Source: Corynebacterium pseudotuberculosis (GTDB taxonomy: Bacteria; Actinomycetota; Actinomycetes; Mycobacteriales; Mycobacteriaceae). From it: a stretch of DNA of 64,000 nt. Below, piece after piece: positions 54,949-63,313 of the stretch. The notes below the pieces were generated by a model. It worked only from the letters and a program-made list of their open reading frames with translations. It was not told the origin of the DNA and did not search any database. The DNA lies in assembly GCF_002155265.1 (NCBI RefSeq), contig NZ_CP021251.1, positions 1,984,001-2,048,000 of the forward strand. Reading direction: 5' to 3'. Both the position numbers and the translations under genes were made by a program. The stretch's first letter is position 1; every line of letters starts with the position of its first letter.

Positions 54949-56859
54949 TTACTTGTTGCGTGCCTTCTCACGTGCACGGGCACGTCCACGCTCGGTGGCG
55001 TTGAGAATCACCTTGCGTACGCGCAGTGCATTGGGCGTGACTTCCACGCACTCGTCTTGGCCACAGAACTCCATGGCTTCATCCAAGGAGAGCACGTGTG
55101 CTTTGGCCAGGGTGACCGTTGCGTCGGCAGTAGCTGAGCGCATGTTGGTCAGCTTCTTTTCCTTAGTGATGTTCACGTCCATGTCTTCATCACGGTTGTT
55201 TGCGCCGACAACCATGCCTTCATAGGCCTCCATGCCTGGCTCGACAAAGAAGTTGCCGCGGTCGGAAAGCTGGGTGAGAGCGTAAGCGGTGATCTGTCCG
55301 GAACGATCAGCCACGAGGGATCCGGATGCGCGTCCTTTGATTTCGCCTGCCCACTCATCGATGCCCTCTGAGTAGGAATTGGCGATACCAGTGCCCCTGG
55401 TCTCAGTGAGGAAGATCGTACGGAAACTGATTAGACCGCGCGCTGGGACCTTGTATTCCATGCGCACCCAATCATCAGAGATGTTGTCCATGGACAACAT
55501 CTGTCCTTTACGAGCAGCCATGAGCTGGGTGACGTTACCTTGATACTCCGACGGAATATCAATAACCATGTGCTCATAAGGCTCATAGAGCTTGCCGTCG
55601 ATGGTCTGAGTGACTACCTGAGGCTTGCCGACGGTCAGCTCAAAGCCTTCACGACGCATCGTTTCCACGAGAACCGACAGCGACATTTCACCACGACCCT
55701 GAACTTCCCACGCGTCTGGGCGCTCAGTAGGAAGGACGCGGATGGATACGTTACCAATCAATTCCTGGTCCAAGCGTGCCTTAACCACACGCGCAGTCAG
55801 CTTGTCTCCGCCGCCACGGCCAGCCAAAGGAGAGGTATTCACACCGATGGTCATGGAGATCGCAGGCTCGTCCACTGTGATGCGAGGAAGAGCAACAGGA
55901 TTTTCCGGATCCGCGAGAGTGTCACCGATCATCACGGAATCGATACCGGAGATAGCAGCAATGTCACCCGCTACGACCTCATCTGCGGGCACACGAGTCA
56001 CGCCAACGGTACGCAACAGCTCAGCGATTTTAGCGCTCTTAATGTGCTGGTTGCCGTCTTCGTCGTAGTGAATCCAAGCAACTTGCTGCCCCTTCTTCAA
56101 TGTTCCCGAGTGCACGCGGATCAAACCAATGCGGCCTAGGAAGGAGGAAGAGTCCAAGTTGGTCACGTGTGCCTGCAAGGCCCCCTCAGAGTTAACGGTG
56201 GGCTCTGGCATGACGTCGTAGATGACGTCGAAAAGCGCCTGCAGGTCTTCAGCATCGGGGATGTTGCCGTTGCCGGGGTTTTCCACGGATGCTTTACCCT
56301 CACGGCCAGAAGCATAGAGAACCGGTAAATCGAGTAGTTGCTCAGCTGCTTCTGCGGCCTCCGGATCATCCAAAGCCGAAGCCAGTTCTAGGAGGAGGTC
56401 CTGAGATTCCTCGACAACCTCGTCGATACGCGCATCAGGACGGTCCGTCTTGTTTACCAAAATGATCACTGGCATTTTGGCTGCTAGCGCCTTGCCCAGA
56501 ACGAATCGGGTTTGCGGAAGCGGGCCTTCGGAAGCGTCGACAAGCAAAACAACGCCATCCACCATGCTCAAGGCACGCTCAACCTCGCCACCGAAGTCAG
56601 CGTGACCTGGCGTATCGATCACGTTAATAACGAGATCGTTGCCGTCTTTGCCGGCACCTTTACGCCGAATGGCCGTGTTTTTGGCCAGGATAGTGATGCC
56701 CTTTTCCTTTTCTAGGTCTCCAGAGTCCATCACGCGATCGACGAGCTCTGCATGTTCATCAAAGGCGCCTGACTGACGCAACATGGCGTCTACAAGGGTG
56801 GTCTTTCCGTGGTCAACGTGCGCAACGATGGCTACATTGCGAAACTCTGGACGGGTCAA
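54949..56859 (-). CDS. typA: Translational GTPase TypA/BipA
   Basis: 636 residues. GTPase motifs are AHVDHGKTTLVDAML (G1), DTPGHADFGGEVER (G3) and NKTD (G4); the C-terminal domain carries PALMKQRVE-like TypA features (RVLPTERPDAWEVQGRGEMSLSVLVETMRREGFELTVGKPQV, then YEPYEHMVIDIPSEYQGNV). Acts on the ribosome in stress and cold growth. The start is TTG 56859 with AGGAG about seven bases upstream. Its 5' region carries several TCCTAG-type motifs. Confidence 0.94.
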   Translation of the reverse strand: MTRPEFRNVAIVAHVDHGKTTLVDAMLRQSGAFDEHAELVDRVMDSGDLEKEKGITILAKNTAIRRKGAGKDGNDLVINVIDTPGHADFGGEVERALSMVDGVVLLVDASEGPLPQTRFVLGKALAAKMPVIILVNKTDRPDARIDEVVEESQDLLLELASALDDPEAAEAAEQLLDLPVLYASGREGKASVENPGNGNIPDAEDLQALFDVIYDVMPEPTVNSEGALQAHVTNLDSSSFLGRIGLIRVHSGTLKKGQQVAWIHYDEDGNQHIKSAKIAELLRTVGVTRVPADEVVAGDIAAISGIDSVMIGDTLADPENPVALPRITVDEPAISMTIGVNTSPLAGRGGGDKLTARVVKARLDQELIGNVSIRVLPTERPDAWEVQGRGEMSLSVLVETMRREGFELTVGKPQVVTQTIDGKLYEPYEHMVIDIPSEYQGNVTQLMAARKGQMLSMDNISDDWVRMEYKVPARGLISFRTIFLTETRGTGIANSYSEGIDEWAGEIKGRASGSLVADRSGQITAYALTQLSDRGNFFVEPGMEAYEGMVVGANNRDEDMDVNITKEKKLTNMRSATADATVTLAKAHVLSLDEAMEFCGQDECVEVTPNALRVRKVILNATERGRARAREKARNK

Positions 56860-57232
56860 AAGTGTCTCCTGAAAAATTGGATGCGCCGGATAAATATCGT
56901 GCCGCAAAATTGTGCGGAGAGTTCGGACGCATAGTACAGCGCTGTTACATTACTCCACTTACCCACTCCTACGCATGTTAGAAACCTGAATACATCAACA
57001 TGTAACAAAAAGATCACGATGAACGACGTGTACCAAGAGGGGAATTTGTTAATTCCTTCGCAGTGAGAATATTAATTAGTAACCCTTGACACCGTTAAAG
57101 CAGTGACTACTGTTATTCTGGTAAACTCTTGTGATTATTGTGACTTGTTTATTGTGCTTATCGACGCCCCTCGCCCGATAAAACGCATCTTCACAGAAGC
57201 GATAGCAAGTCCAATACCTAGGAAGGCTGTAC
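56860..57232. other. Intergenic region between typA and the secreted protein gene
   Basis: About 370 bases, AT-rich, with divergent promoters expected. TTGACA occurs at 57087-57092 but no good -10 at normal spacing was found. AGGAAGG at 57218-57224 (part of CCTAGGAAGG) is the ribosome binding site for GTG 57233. I see no supportable small gene here. Confidence 0.45.
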
Positions 57233-57943
57233 GTGCGTCGAATTACATGCGCCATCACCGCAACGCTTTTCGCGGCTGCGTGCACCATCGCCTCTGGCGG
57301 TAGTGCCAATGCTATGCCTGCACAACCGCTGCCGGTAGCACCGCTCTTGTCGTCTTCGTCTACAATCAACCTTTCCTCCTGGCTCCCCTTGGACCAGCTC
57401 GGCCGCCCTAACGCCGAGGTCCTGAGCAAAGCGAAAGACTTTGCAGACACTCTGCCTGAACCACTCCGTAACCAGCTACTCGCAGCCGTGGCCTTCATTG
57501 AGGGAACAGGGCAGAGCGAAATCAAAGTCCCCGACAACGGCCCTCAGTTCAGCCAATTCCTCTGGCCCAGCATCGCAGGAGAATGCATCAACGGCCATCT
57601 CACCGCCACAGGGTCTGCAATCGCGGTTCCCGGCCCCGCAGAAATTCCCGCACCGGGGGCAAAAGAAGGCGAAACCGCCTTTGTTTTCACTGCACTAGGA
57701 ACGGGGAAACTAGGCCCCAACGAACATCAAGCAATGAATGTCCACTGGTTTAACCTCTCCACGCTGCAGGGCGGAAGCACCCGCCTTGCCGGCCACGGGA
57801 TCAACCCAGAGGGACCGAGCACCGTATCTGGGACTGCCGACGCGGGAAAGGGGCGCGTTATTGCGCTCATTGAGGGCACTATTGCCACTGAAGCAAGCCC
57901 CTGCACCTTCCTACCCACGGCTGCACTCTTCGAGGTGAAATAA
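57233..57943 (+). CDS. Secreted hypothetical protein
   Basis: 236 residues. Signal peptide MRRITCAITATLFAAACTIASGGSANAMPAQP (cleavage likely after ANA). The mature protein is Pro/Ala-rich then contains SLPFIEGTGQSE-like stretches, two cysteines (AGECINGHL and ASPCTFLP) and GDSTVSGTADAGKGRVIALIEGTIAT. It resembles the secreted proteins of the mycobacterial locus upstream of typA (Rv1157c/Rv1158c region) by position and composition; function unknown. GTG start with AGGAAGG. Confidence 0.75.
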   Translation: MRRITCAITATLFAAACTIASGGSANAMPAQPLPVAPLLSSSSTINLSSWLPLDQLGRPNAEVLSKAKDFADTLPEPLRNQLLAAVAFIEGTGQSEIKVPDNGPQFSQFLWPSIAGECINGHLTATGSAIAVPGPAEIPAPGAKEGETAFVFTALGTGKLGPNEHQAMNVHWFNLSTLQGGSTRLAGHGINPEGPSTVSGTADAGKGRVIALIEGTIATEASPCTFLPTAALFEVK

Positions 57944-58476
57944 TGGTTGACCTGCATCCAGTAAAAAAGGAAACCTTCGACCCATCATCGATGACCAACA
58001 TCGACCCCAAAGGTTTCCAGCGGCGCGTCGATGACTTTCACTCCACCGACTTTGGGCTATACATGGCCCGCGGCGCCGACCACCCCAAATTCGGATACCT
58101 AGAGTCCTGGCTCCTTCCCAGCCTGGGCCTAAGAGCCAATATTTTCCACTTCCGTGAAGGCGTCGACGAGCATCAGGATTTCTACTTTGATATCGCCGAT
58201 ATTTCCCTCGAAAACAATATGTGGGTCACACGCGATCTGTATGTTGACCTCATCTCAGTAACAGGCGAACCCGTCAAAGTGGTGGACATCGATGAGCTTG
58301 CCGCAGCGACCTCTGCCGGAATCATCACCGCCGAAGAAGCTGAGCGTGCCATTGATGCAACTCTCCTCGCAGTCGAAGGCATAACTCGCTACAATGATGA
58401 TCCCATGAGCTGGCTCGCATCTCTGGGTTACAACCTAGAATGGGCCGACACCGTCGAACTGGAACCTGCCCCATGA
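57943..58476 (+). CDS. DUF402-domain protein
   Basis: 177 residues. Resembles DUF402: conserved GLYMARGADHPKFGYLESWLLPSLGLRANIFHFR, then FDIADISLENNMWVTRDLYVDLI. Members bind divalent metals or nucleotides in a phosphohydrolase-like fold (some hydrolyse nucleoside polyphosphates), but the activity here is unknown. Its start overlaps the last base of the secreted protein stop and its end overlaps the ArsC-like start, so it is in an operon. Confidence 0.8.
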   Translation: MVDLHPVKKETFDPSSMTNIDPKGFQRRVDDFHSTDFGLYMARGADHPKFGYLESWLLPSLGLRANIFHFREGVDEHQDFYFDIADISLENNMWVTRDLYVDLISVTGEPVKVVDIDELAAATSAGIITAEEAERAIDATLLAVEGITRYNDDPMSWLASLGYNLEWADTVELEPAP

Positions 58477-58817
58477 TCACCATTTATCACAATTCACACT
58501 GCTCCAAGTCACGCGCCGCACTCGAGTTCTTACAGGATCGAGGGGGCGAGGATGTACAGATCATTAATTATCTCTCCTCCCCTCCTAGCGAGGATGCCCT
58601 CCGTGAACTCCTCCGCAAAGCAGGACTGACTCCTCACCAGGCAATACGGACAAACGAGCAGCTCTACCAAGAGCTTGGCCTCTCGCCCGAAACTTCCGAC
58701 GACGAGCTCATTGCCACGATGGTAAAACACCCGCAGCTTATTCAACGGCCGTTCGTCTCCACAGATAAAGGCGTACGCCTTGCACGCCCTATGGAAGTAA
58801 TAGAGGAGATTCTCTAG
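58473..58817 (+). CDS. ArsC/Spx-like reductase
   Basis: 114 residues. The thioredoxin-fold ArsC family signature is YHNSHCSKSRAALEFL (single active Cys), then YLSSPPSEDALRELL and the terminal QRPFVSTDKGVRLARPMEVIEEIL. Arsenate reductase (glutaredoxin type) or a Spx-like protein is possible; there are no arsenic genes nearby. ATG overlaps the DUF402 stop (ATGA). Confidence 0.87.
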   Translation: MITIYHNSHCSKSRAALEFLQDRGGEDVQIINYLSSPPSEDALRELLRKAGLTPHQAIRTNEQLYQELGLSPETSDDELIATMVKHPQLIQRPFVSTDKGVRLARPMEVIEEIL

Positions 58818-59558
58818 ATGCGGATTTTTCGCCGGGTCTCCGCTGTCGCTACCGCTGTTGCTCTCTCGCTAGGAATAGTCACTCCTAGCCACGCAGTCGT
58901 CGGCGGCACCGCAACTAATCAGCCAAGTCTCGCTTACGTGGGACTAGGAGAGCAGCAATGCACAGGCGTTTTGGTCTCTCCCGAGTGGGTATTGAGCGCT
59001 CGCCATTGCCTTGGCGCCGGACCATCAACTATCGGTGTTGGCGGGCAGGTCTTTCGTGCTGTTGAGCAAATCCCCCACCCCACGGCAGACATCGCGTTGA
59101 TAAAACTCGATCGGCCATCTGACACAGCGCCTATGACTCTTTCTAACAACAACCTATCTTTTGGCGAGAAAACCATCGCTGCAGGTTGGGGTGGGATTGC
59201 TCATGGACATGCGCAGTGGGCAGAAGCCACAACGCAGCGTCGTGTTACCAATGTTCCTGGTCCCGACCGCCACGCAGTCTTGATTGAACAATGGATCAGC
59301 CAAGGAATCCTCCGCCAAGGAGATTCCGGCGGCCCATTAATGGAAGGCAACGCTGTTGTCGGCGTTCTCAGCATGACCAGCCACACAGGAACCGTCGGCT
59401 GGTACACACCTGTTGCGGAACACACCGATTGGATTTCATCCGTAAGCGGAGCACCAAAGCCTCCTTCCGCGGACGCACCTAGCCCGCTTATCGACGCCAC
59501 CGCTTTCCCCACTGTCATTCCGCTGCCGAGCTTCCCGCTCCCCTTCCGCAGCCACTAA
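58818..59558 (+). CDS. Secreted trypsin-like serine protease
   Basis: 246 residues. Signal peptide MRIFRRVSAVATAVALSLGIVTPSHAVVGG, with the activated N-terminus VVGGTATNQ. Catalytic residues are His in VLSARHCLG, Asp in TADIALIKLD and Ser in LRQGDSGGPL. The S1 pocket residues cannot be assigned without alignment. The Pro-rich C-terminus may be cell-wall associated. Adjacent to the ArsC-like gene without a gap, last gene of the rightward operon. Confidence 0.9.
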   Translation: MRIFRRVSAVATAVALSLGIVTPSHAVVGGTATNQPSLAYVGLGEQQCTGVLVSPEWVLSARHCLGAGPSTIGVGGQVFRAVEQIPHPTADIALIKLDRPSDTAPMTLSNNNLSFGEKTIAAGWGGIAHGHAQWAEATTQRRVTNVPGPDRHAVLIEQWISQGILRQGDSGGPLMEGNAVVGVLSMTSHTGTVGWYTPVAEHTDWISSVSGAPKPPSADAPSPLIDATAFPTVIPLPSFPLPFRSH

Positions 59559-59597
59559 ACAACCTCCTAGGGATTGTTAGACGCTTTCATAAAAAGA

Positions 59598-59630
59598 AGG
59601 AGAGGAGATTCCGTAAAGAATCCCCTCTCC
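59598..59630 (-). terminator. Terminator of the opp operon
   Basis: GGAGAGGAGATTC pairs with GAATCCCCTCTCC around a six-base loop, with one bulge. The A run on its left (AAAAAGAA) reads as a T tract on the reverse strand, so it ends the leftward oppDF transcript. The 3' arm runs into CTCCTAG. Confidence 0.7.
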
Positions 59631-59661
59631 TAGTGTCGTACAGAACCAAGTCCGTCGACGA

Positions 59662-61338
59662 CTACATTCCGGTACCGAGTTCTACTCCCAGACCTGGAAC
59701 AGAATCAATGAGGTTACGCGTGTATTCTTCCTTAGCCGCTAGGAAGAGGGCGTCAGTAGTTCCTTGTTCCACAACACGTCCCTTCTGCATAACTACAACT
59801 TCATCCGCTGTTTGGCGCACCACCGCTAAGTCATGAGTAATAAACAGATAACTCAGATTGAGCTCGGACTGAAGATTAGCCAAAAGCTGCAAAATCTGGT
59901 TCTGAACCAGAACATCTAAGGCGGAGACGGCCTCGTCCAGAACAATAATCTCGGGGTTTAGCGCTAACGCACGAGCTACAGCGATACGTTGGCGCTGCCC
60001 TCCGGAGAGTTCGTTCGGATAACGACGCATGGCCGAACGCGGCATGGCCACCATATCTAGGAGTTCGGCCACACGCTTCTCGCGTTCTTTGCGGTTTCCC
60101 ACTTGATGCACAACAAGTGGCTCTTCGATGCATCGGAAAATTGAATATGTTGGGTCTAAAGAACCATAAGGGTTTTGGAACACCACTTGCAGCTTGCGCC
60201 GCATCGCAAAGAGTTCTTTCTTTCCTAGCGTGGATAGGTCCGTGCCCTTGTAGTAGACCTTGCCTGAAGTTGGGTCGATAAGGTTGAGGACCATATTGGC
60301 CACAGTTGACTTACCGGACCCCGACTCTCCTACTAACGCGAGAGTCGTTCCCTGTTTGAGCGAGAAGCTGACGTCGTCGACCGCACGTAGCTCAGCCTTT
60401 TTCCCGCGCTGACCACGAACGTCGAAAATCTTGGTGAGATTTTCTACCCTGATGATCTCCTGGCTATCCGTCTTTTCAGAAGCCAATAGCTCGGAGCTTT
60501 CCACTCCGTGCTCCTGAGCTGATTGAATCCGAGCAGAAGCCAGAGAGGGGGCAGCGTGAACCAACCGTTTGGTGTACGGATGCTGAGGGTCGCGGAGAAT
60601 CTGAAGGCTAGGGCCGGATTCGACAACGCGACCACGATGCATGACCACAAGGTGCTCAGCACGCTCAGCTGCCAGGCCAAGATCATGCGTGATAAAGAGA
60701 ACTGCAGTTCCCAAATCCTGTGTGAGCCCACCCAAATGATCCAAGATGCGTTTTTGTACAGTCACGTCCAGGGCGGAGGTGGGTTCGTCGGCGATGAGCA
60801 GCTTCGGACGTGCAGCCAAACCAATGCCGATAAGGGCTCGCTGACGCATGCCTCCGGAAAATTCGTGCGGATACTGCTTCGCGCGGCGGTGGGCGTCGGG
60901 AAGCCCTGCTTCCTCCAATAGCTCTGCGACGCGAGCATCCATTTCAGACCCCGGGACCACATTATTTGCTTTGAGCGATTCCTTTACCTGTGTGCCAATG
61001 CGCCACACAGGATTGAGATTGCTCATGGGATCTTGAGGCACAAGTCCGATCTGCGAGCCTCGGTAGGATTGCATCTGTTTATCAGAAAGCTTTGTGATGT
61101 CTTTTCCGTCAAACAAGATCTGACCACCCGTCACCTTTCCGGTTCCGGGTAGTAGTCCGATGATCGCCATTGCAGTGGTGGACTTGCCTGAGCCAGATTC
61201 CCCCACAATGGCCACCGACTGGCCTGGGTAAATGGTCAAGTTAACACCACGGACGGCATCGACGGTGCCAGTTGATGAGGTAAAGGAAATTTGTAAGTCT
61301 TTTACCTCTAGAAGCGGCGCATTATTATTTTCACTCAT
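59662..61338 (-). CDS. oppD: Oligopeptide ABC transporter ATPase, two domains fused (OppD-OppF)
   Basis: 558 residues with two NBDs in one chain. NBD1 has GESGSGKSTTAMAIIGLLPG, signature FSGGMRQR and LIADEPTSALDVTVQ. NBD2 has GESGSGKSTVANMVLNL, LSGGQRQR and IIVLDEAVSALDVLVQ, each with a C-terminal OppD/F-like extension (QHPYTKRLVHAAPSL; EEYTRNLIDSVPG). Fused oppDF is common in actinobacteria. It powers peptide or nickel-type import with OppB/OppC, whose genes lie five bases upstream. Confidence 0.93.
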   Translation of the reverse strand: MSENNNAPLLEVKDLQISFTSSTGTVDAVRGVNLTIYPGQSVAIVGESGSGKSTTAMAIIGLLPGTGKVTGGQILFDGKDITKLSDKQMQSYRGSQIGLVPQDPMSNLNPVWRIGTQVKESLKANNVVPGSEMDARVAELLEEAGLPDAHRRAKQYPHEFSGGMRQRALIGIGLAARPKLLIADEPTSALDVTVQKRILDHLGGLTQDLGTAVLFITHDLGLAAERAEHLVVMHRGRVVESGPSLQILRDPQHPYTKRLVHAAPSLASARIQSAQEHGVESSELLASEKTDSQEIIRVENLTKIFDVRGQRGKKAELRAVDDVSFSLKQGTTLALVGESGSGKSTVANMVLNLIDPTSGKVYYKGTDLSTLGKKELFAMRRKLQVVFQNPYGSLDPTYSIFRCIEEPLVVHQVGNRKEREKRVAELLDMVAMPRSAMRRYPNELSGGQRQRIAVARALALNPEIIVLDEAVSALDVLVQNQILQLLANLQSELNLSYLFITHDLAVVRQTADEVVVMQKGRVVEQGTTDALFLAAKEEYTRNLIDSVPGLGVELGTGM

Positions 61339-61343
61339 GGCTG

Positions 61344-62303
61344 TTATCGCTTCCTAGACTTCGGATCAAGGGCATCACGGACTACGTCGCCCATCATGAT
61401 AAAACTCAAAACTGTCGCTCCAAGCGCTACAGCTGGATAGAACAGCACCATGGGCTGAGTTCGCAACGACACCTGGGCCTTAGCAATATCTCCACCCCAA
61501 GAAACAATATGCGGAGGTAGCCCAATCCCTAGGAAGGAGAGGGTGGCCTCAGCCACAATAAACGTTCCTAGCGCCACTGTCGCATACACGATAATCGGGG
61601 CCGCAGCATTAGGCAGGATATGACCGCTGAGGATCTTCCACTTTGAGGCTCCTACTGCTCGTGCAGCCGTAACAAATTCCTCGTTCTTTACGGACAATAC
61701 GGCACCTCGAGTAATGCGAGCGATGTTGGTCCAACCAAACATAGCGAGCACCACGACAACCGTTATAACTGTGCGTTCCTGCTTAAACATCTGCATAACA
61801 ACGATCGCCGCTAAAACTAGAGGAACTGCAAAGAAAATATCGGTGAGCCGGGAGAGCAGTGTGTCTAAGATACCGCCGAAGAAACCAGCCGCGGCTCCAA
61901 TAATGGTTCCTATGATCACCACCGCGACAGTGGTAAACACTCCTACCGCCACAGATGCCCGCGCGCCATAAATCATGCGTGCATAAATGTCGCAACCTTG
62001 ACGATCAAAGCCAAAAGGATGTCCGTCTTCTGGGTTTGCCAAGGATTTGGATAACTCGCAAAAACCTGGATCTGTGGACGTAAACATCTGCGGGATTACG
62101 GCAAGAAGCACCGCAGTAAGGATCAACGCCGAAGAAACCCAGAATAATGGACGGCGCCGCAGGTATTTCCATGCCTCGCCCCATGTAGAAGTAGGGGCAG
62201 ACTCGTCGGCAACCGCGTCGACAGCGCCCAAGCCCGTCTCATCTGTATCTGCTATAAAGTGTTCCTGCCCTGGACGCGGCTGAAAAATATTGTGATTATG
62301 CAT
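61344..62303 (-). CDS. oppC: Oligopeptide ABC transporter permease (OppC type)
   Basis: About 319 residues. Six-helix permease with N-terminal DUF4162-like extension (ADESAPTSTWGEAWKYLRRRPLFW), the conserved DRQGCDIYARMIYGARASVAVG and the EAA loop ARAVGASKWKILSGHILPNAAAPII. ATG 62303 with GAGG eight bases upstream overlaps the oppB stop by eight bases and is chosen over the longer frame. Confidence 0.92.
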   Translation of the reverse strand: MHNHNIFQPRPGQEHFIADTDETGLGAVDAVADESAPTSTWGEAWKYLRRRPLFWVSSALILTAVLLAVIPQMFTSTDPGFCELSKSLANPEDGHPFGFDRQGCDIYARMIYGARASVAVGVFTTVAVVIIGTIIGAAAGFFGGILDTLLSRLTDIFFAVPLVLAAIVVMQMFKQERTVITVVVVLAMFGWTNIARITRGAVLSVKNEEFVTAARAVGASKWKILSGHILPNAAAPIIVYATVALGTFIVAEATLSFLGIGLPPHIVSWGGDIAKAQVSLRTQPMVLFYPAVALGATVLSFIMMGDVVRDALDPKSRKR

Positions 62304-63228
62304 ATCGGATCCTCGGGTCAAGCAATGCGTAGATCAAGTCCACGACGAGGTTAGCGATGATATAGACGATTACAAGGACCGTGGTAAAAGACACGACTGT
62401 CGTGGGCTCACCTTTAAGGATTGCCTGGTACATCGTGCCGCCTACGCCATTAATGCCAAAGATTCCCTCAGTCACAATAGCCCCACCCATAAGTGCGCCA
62501 AGGTCAGCGCCTAGGAAGGTGGCTACGGGAATCAACGAGTTACGCAAGACGTGCCTCATAGTCACGTTTCTGCCATTTAATCCCTTTGCACGCGCAGTGC
62601 GTACGTAATCTGCCCGAAGGTTTTCTGAGACTGACTGCCGGGTAAGTCGAACAACATAGGCAAAAGACAACGCCCCTAGGACGATGGCTGGCATGAGTAA
62701 TGATTTGACCGAGGTATTTGATCCAACCGTTACTGGCAAGATTCCCCATTTAACGCCAACAAAAAACTGGAAAACAAAACCAATCACAAACGATGGAACG
62801 GCGATGACAATGAGCGACATAACGAGCACGGTGGAATCAAAAATTCCGCCGCGACGCATTCCAGCAATCACACCAAAGCAAATGCCAAAAACAGCTTCAA
62901 AGATGAGCGCCATGACGGCAAGTTTTATGGTTACTGGGAAGGCCTGCGCCATGGCTTCTGCGACAGGACGTCCGGAGAAAGTAGTGCCAAAATCCAGTGA
63001 GAAAATTCCCTTGATATACAGCAAATACTGGATGATAAATGGCTTATCTAAATTGTAATCAGCCTCGATTCGGGCCCGTGCGGCTTCAGTCAAGCCACGG
63101 TCGCCGCCGAGAGCCGCAACAGGATCACCCGGCATGAGGAATACGAGTGCGTAGAGCAGGAGTGTTGCTCCGAAGAAGACTGGAATCATCTGGAGCAAGC
63201 GGCGCCCAATATAGCGCAACATATGCAT
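62296..63228 (-). CDS. oppB: Oligopeptide ABC transporter permease (OppB type)
   Basis: 310 residues. Begins MHMLRYIGRRLLQMIPVFFGATLLLYALVFLMPGDPVAAL, with the family AARARIEADYNLDKPF block and the EAA loop RTARAKGLNGRNVTMRHVLRNSLIPV. Six membrane helices. It follows oppA after a hairpin-containing gap and overlaps oppC. Confidence 0.93.
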   Translation of the reverse strand: MHMLRYIGRRLLQMIPVFFGATLLLYALVFLMPGDPVAALGGDRGLTEAARARIEADYNLDKPFIIQYLLYIKGIFSLDFGTTFSGRPVAEAMAQAFPVTIKLAVMALIFEAVFGICFGVIAGMRRGGIFDSTVLVMSLIVIAVPSFVIGFVFQFFVGVKWGILPVTVGSNTSVKSLLMPAIVLGALSFAYVVRLTRQSVSENLRADYVRTARAKGLNGRNVTMRHVLRNSLIPVATFLGADLGALMGGAIVTEGIFGINGVGGTMYQAILKGEPTTVVSFTTVLVIVYIIANLVVDLIYALLDPRIRYA

Positions 63229-63257
63229 TTTCCTTAAAGCTTATTAACGATGGCTGA

Positions 63258-63282
63258 GCCCCGCGCAGATTACACGCGGGGC
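63258..63282 (-). terminator. Intercistronic hairpin between oppA and oppB
   Basis: GCCCCGCG pairs with CGCGGGGC around a nine-base loop in the 85-base gap after oppA. No T tract follows on the reverse strand, so rather than full termination it may stabilise the oppA part of the transcript, as in many binding-protein operons. Confidence 0.5.
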
Positions 63283-63313
63283 CAAGCAACAAACGTCTAT
63301 ACGACGGTAAAAA

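Noticed and set aside
57087..57119. TTGACA with TATTCT downstream as promoter of the secreted protein
   Set aside because: The spacing is about 21 bases, outside the normal range.
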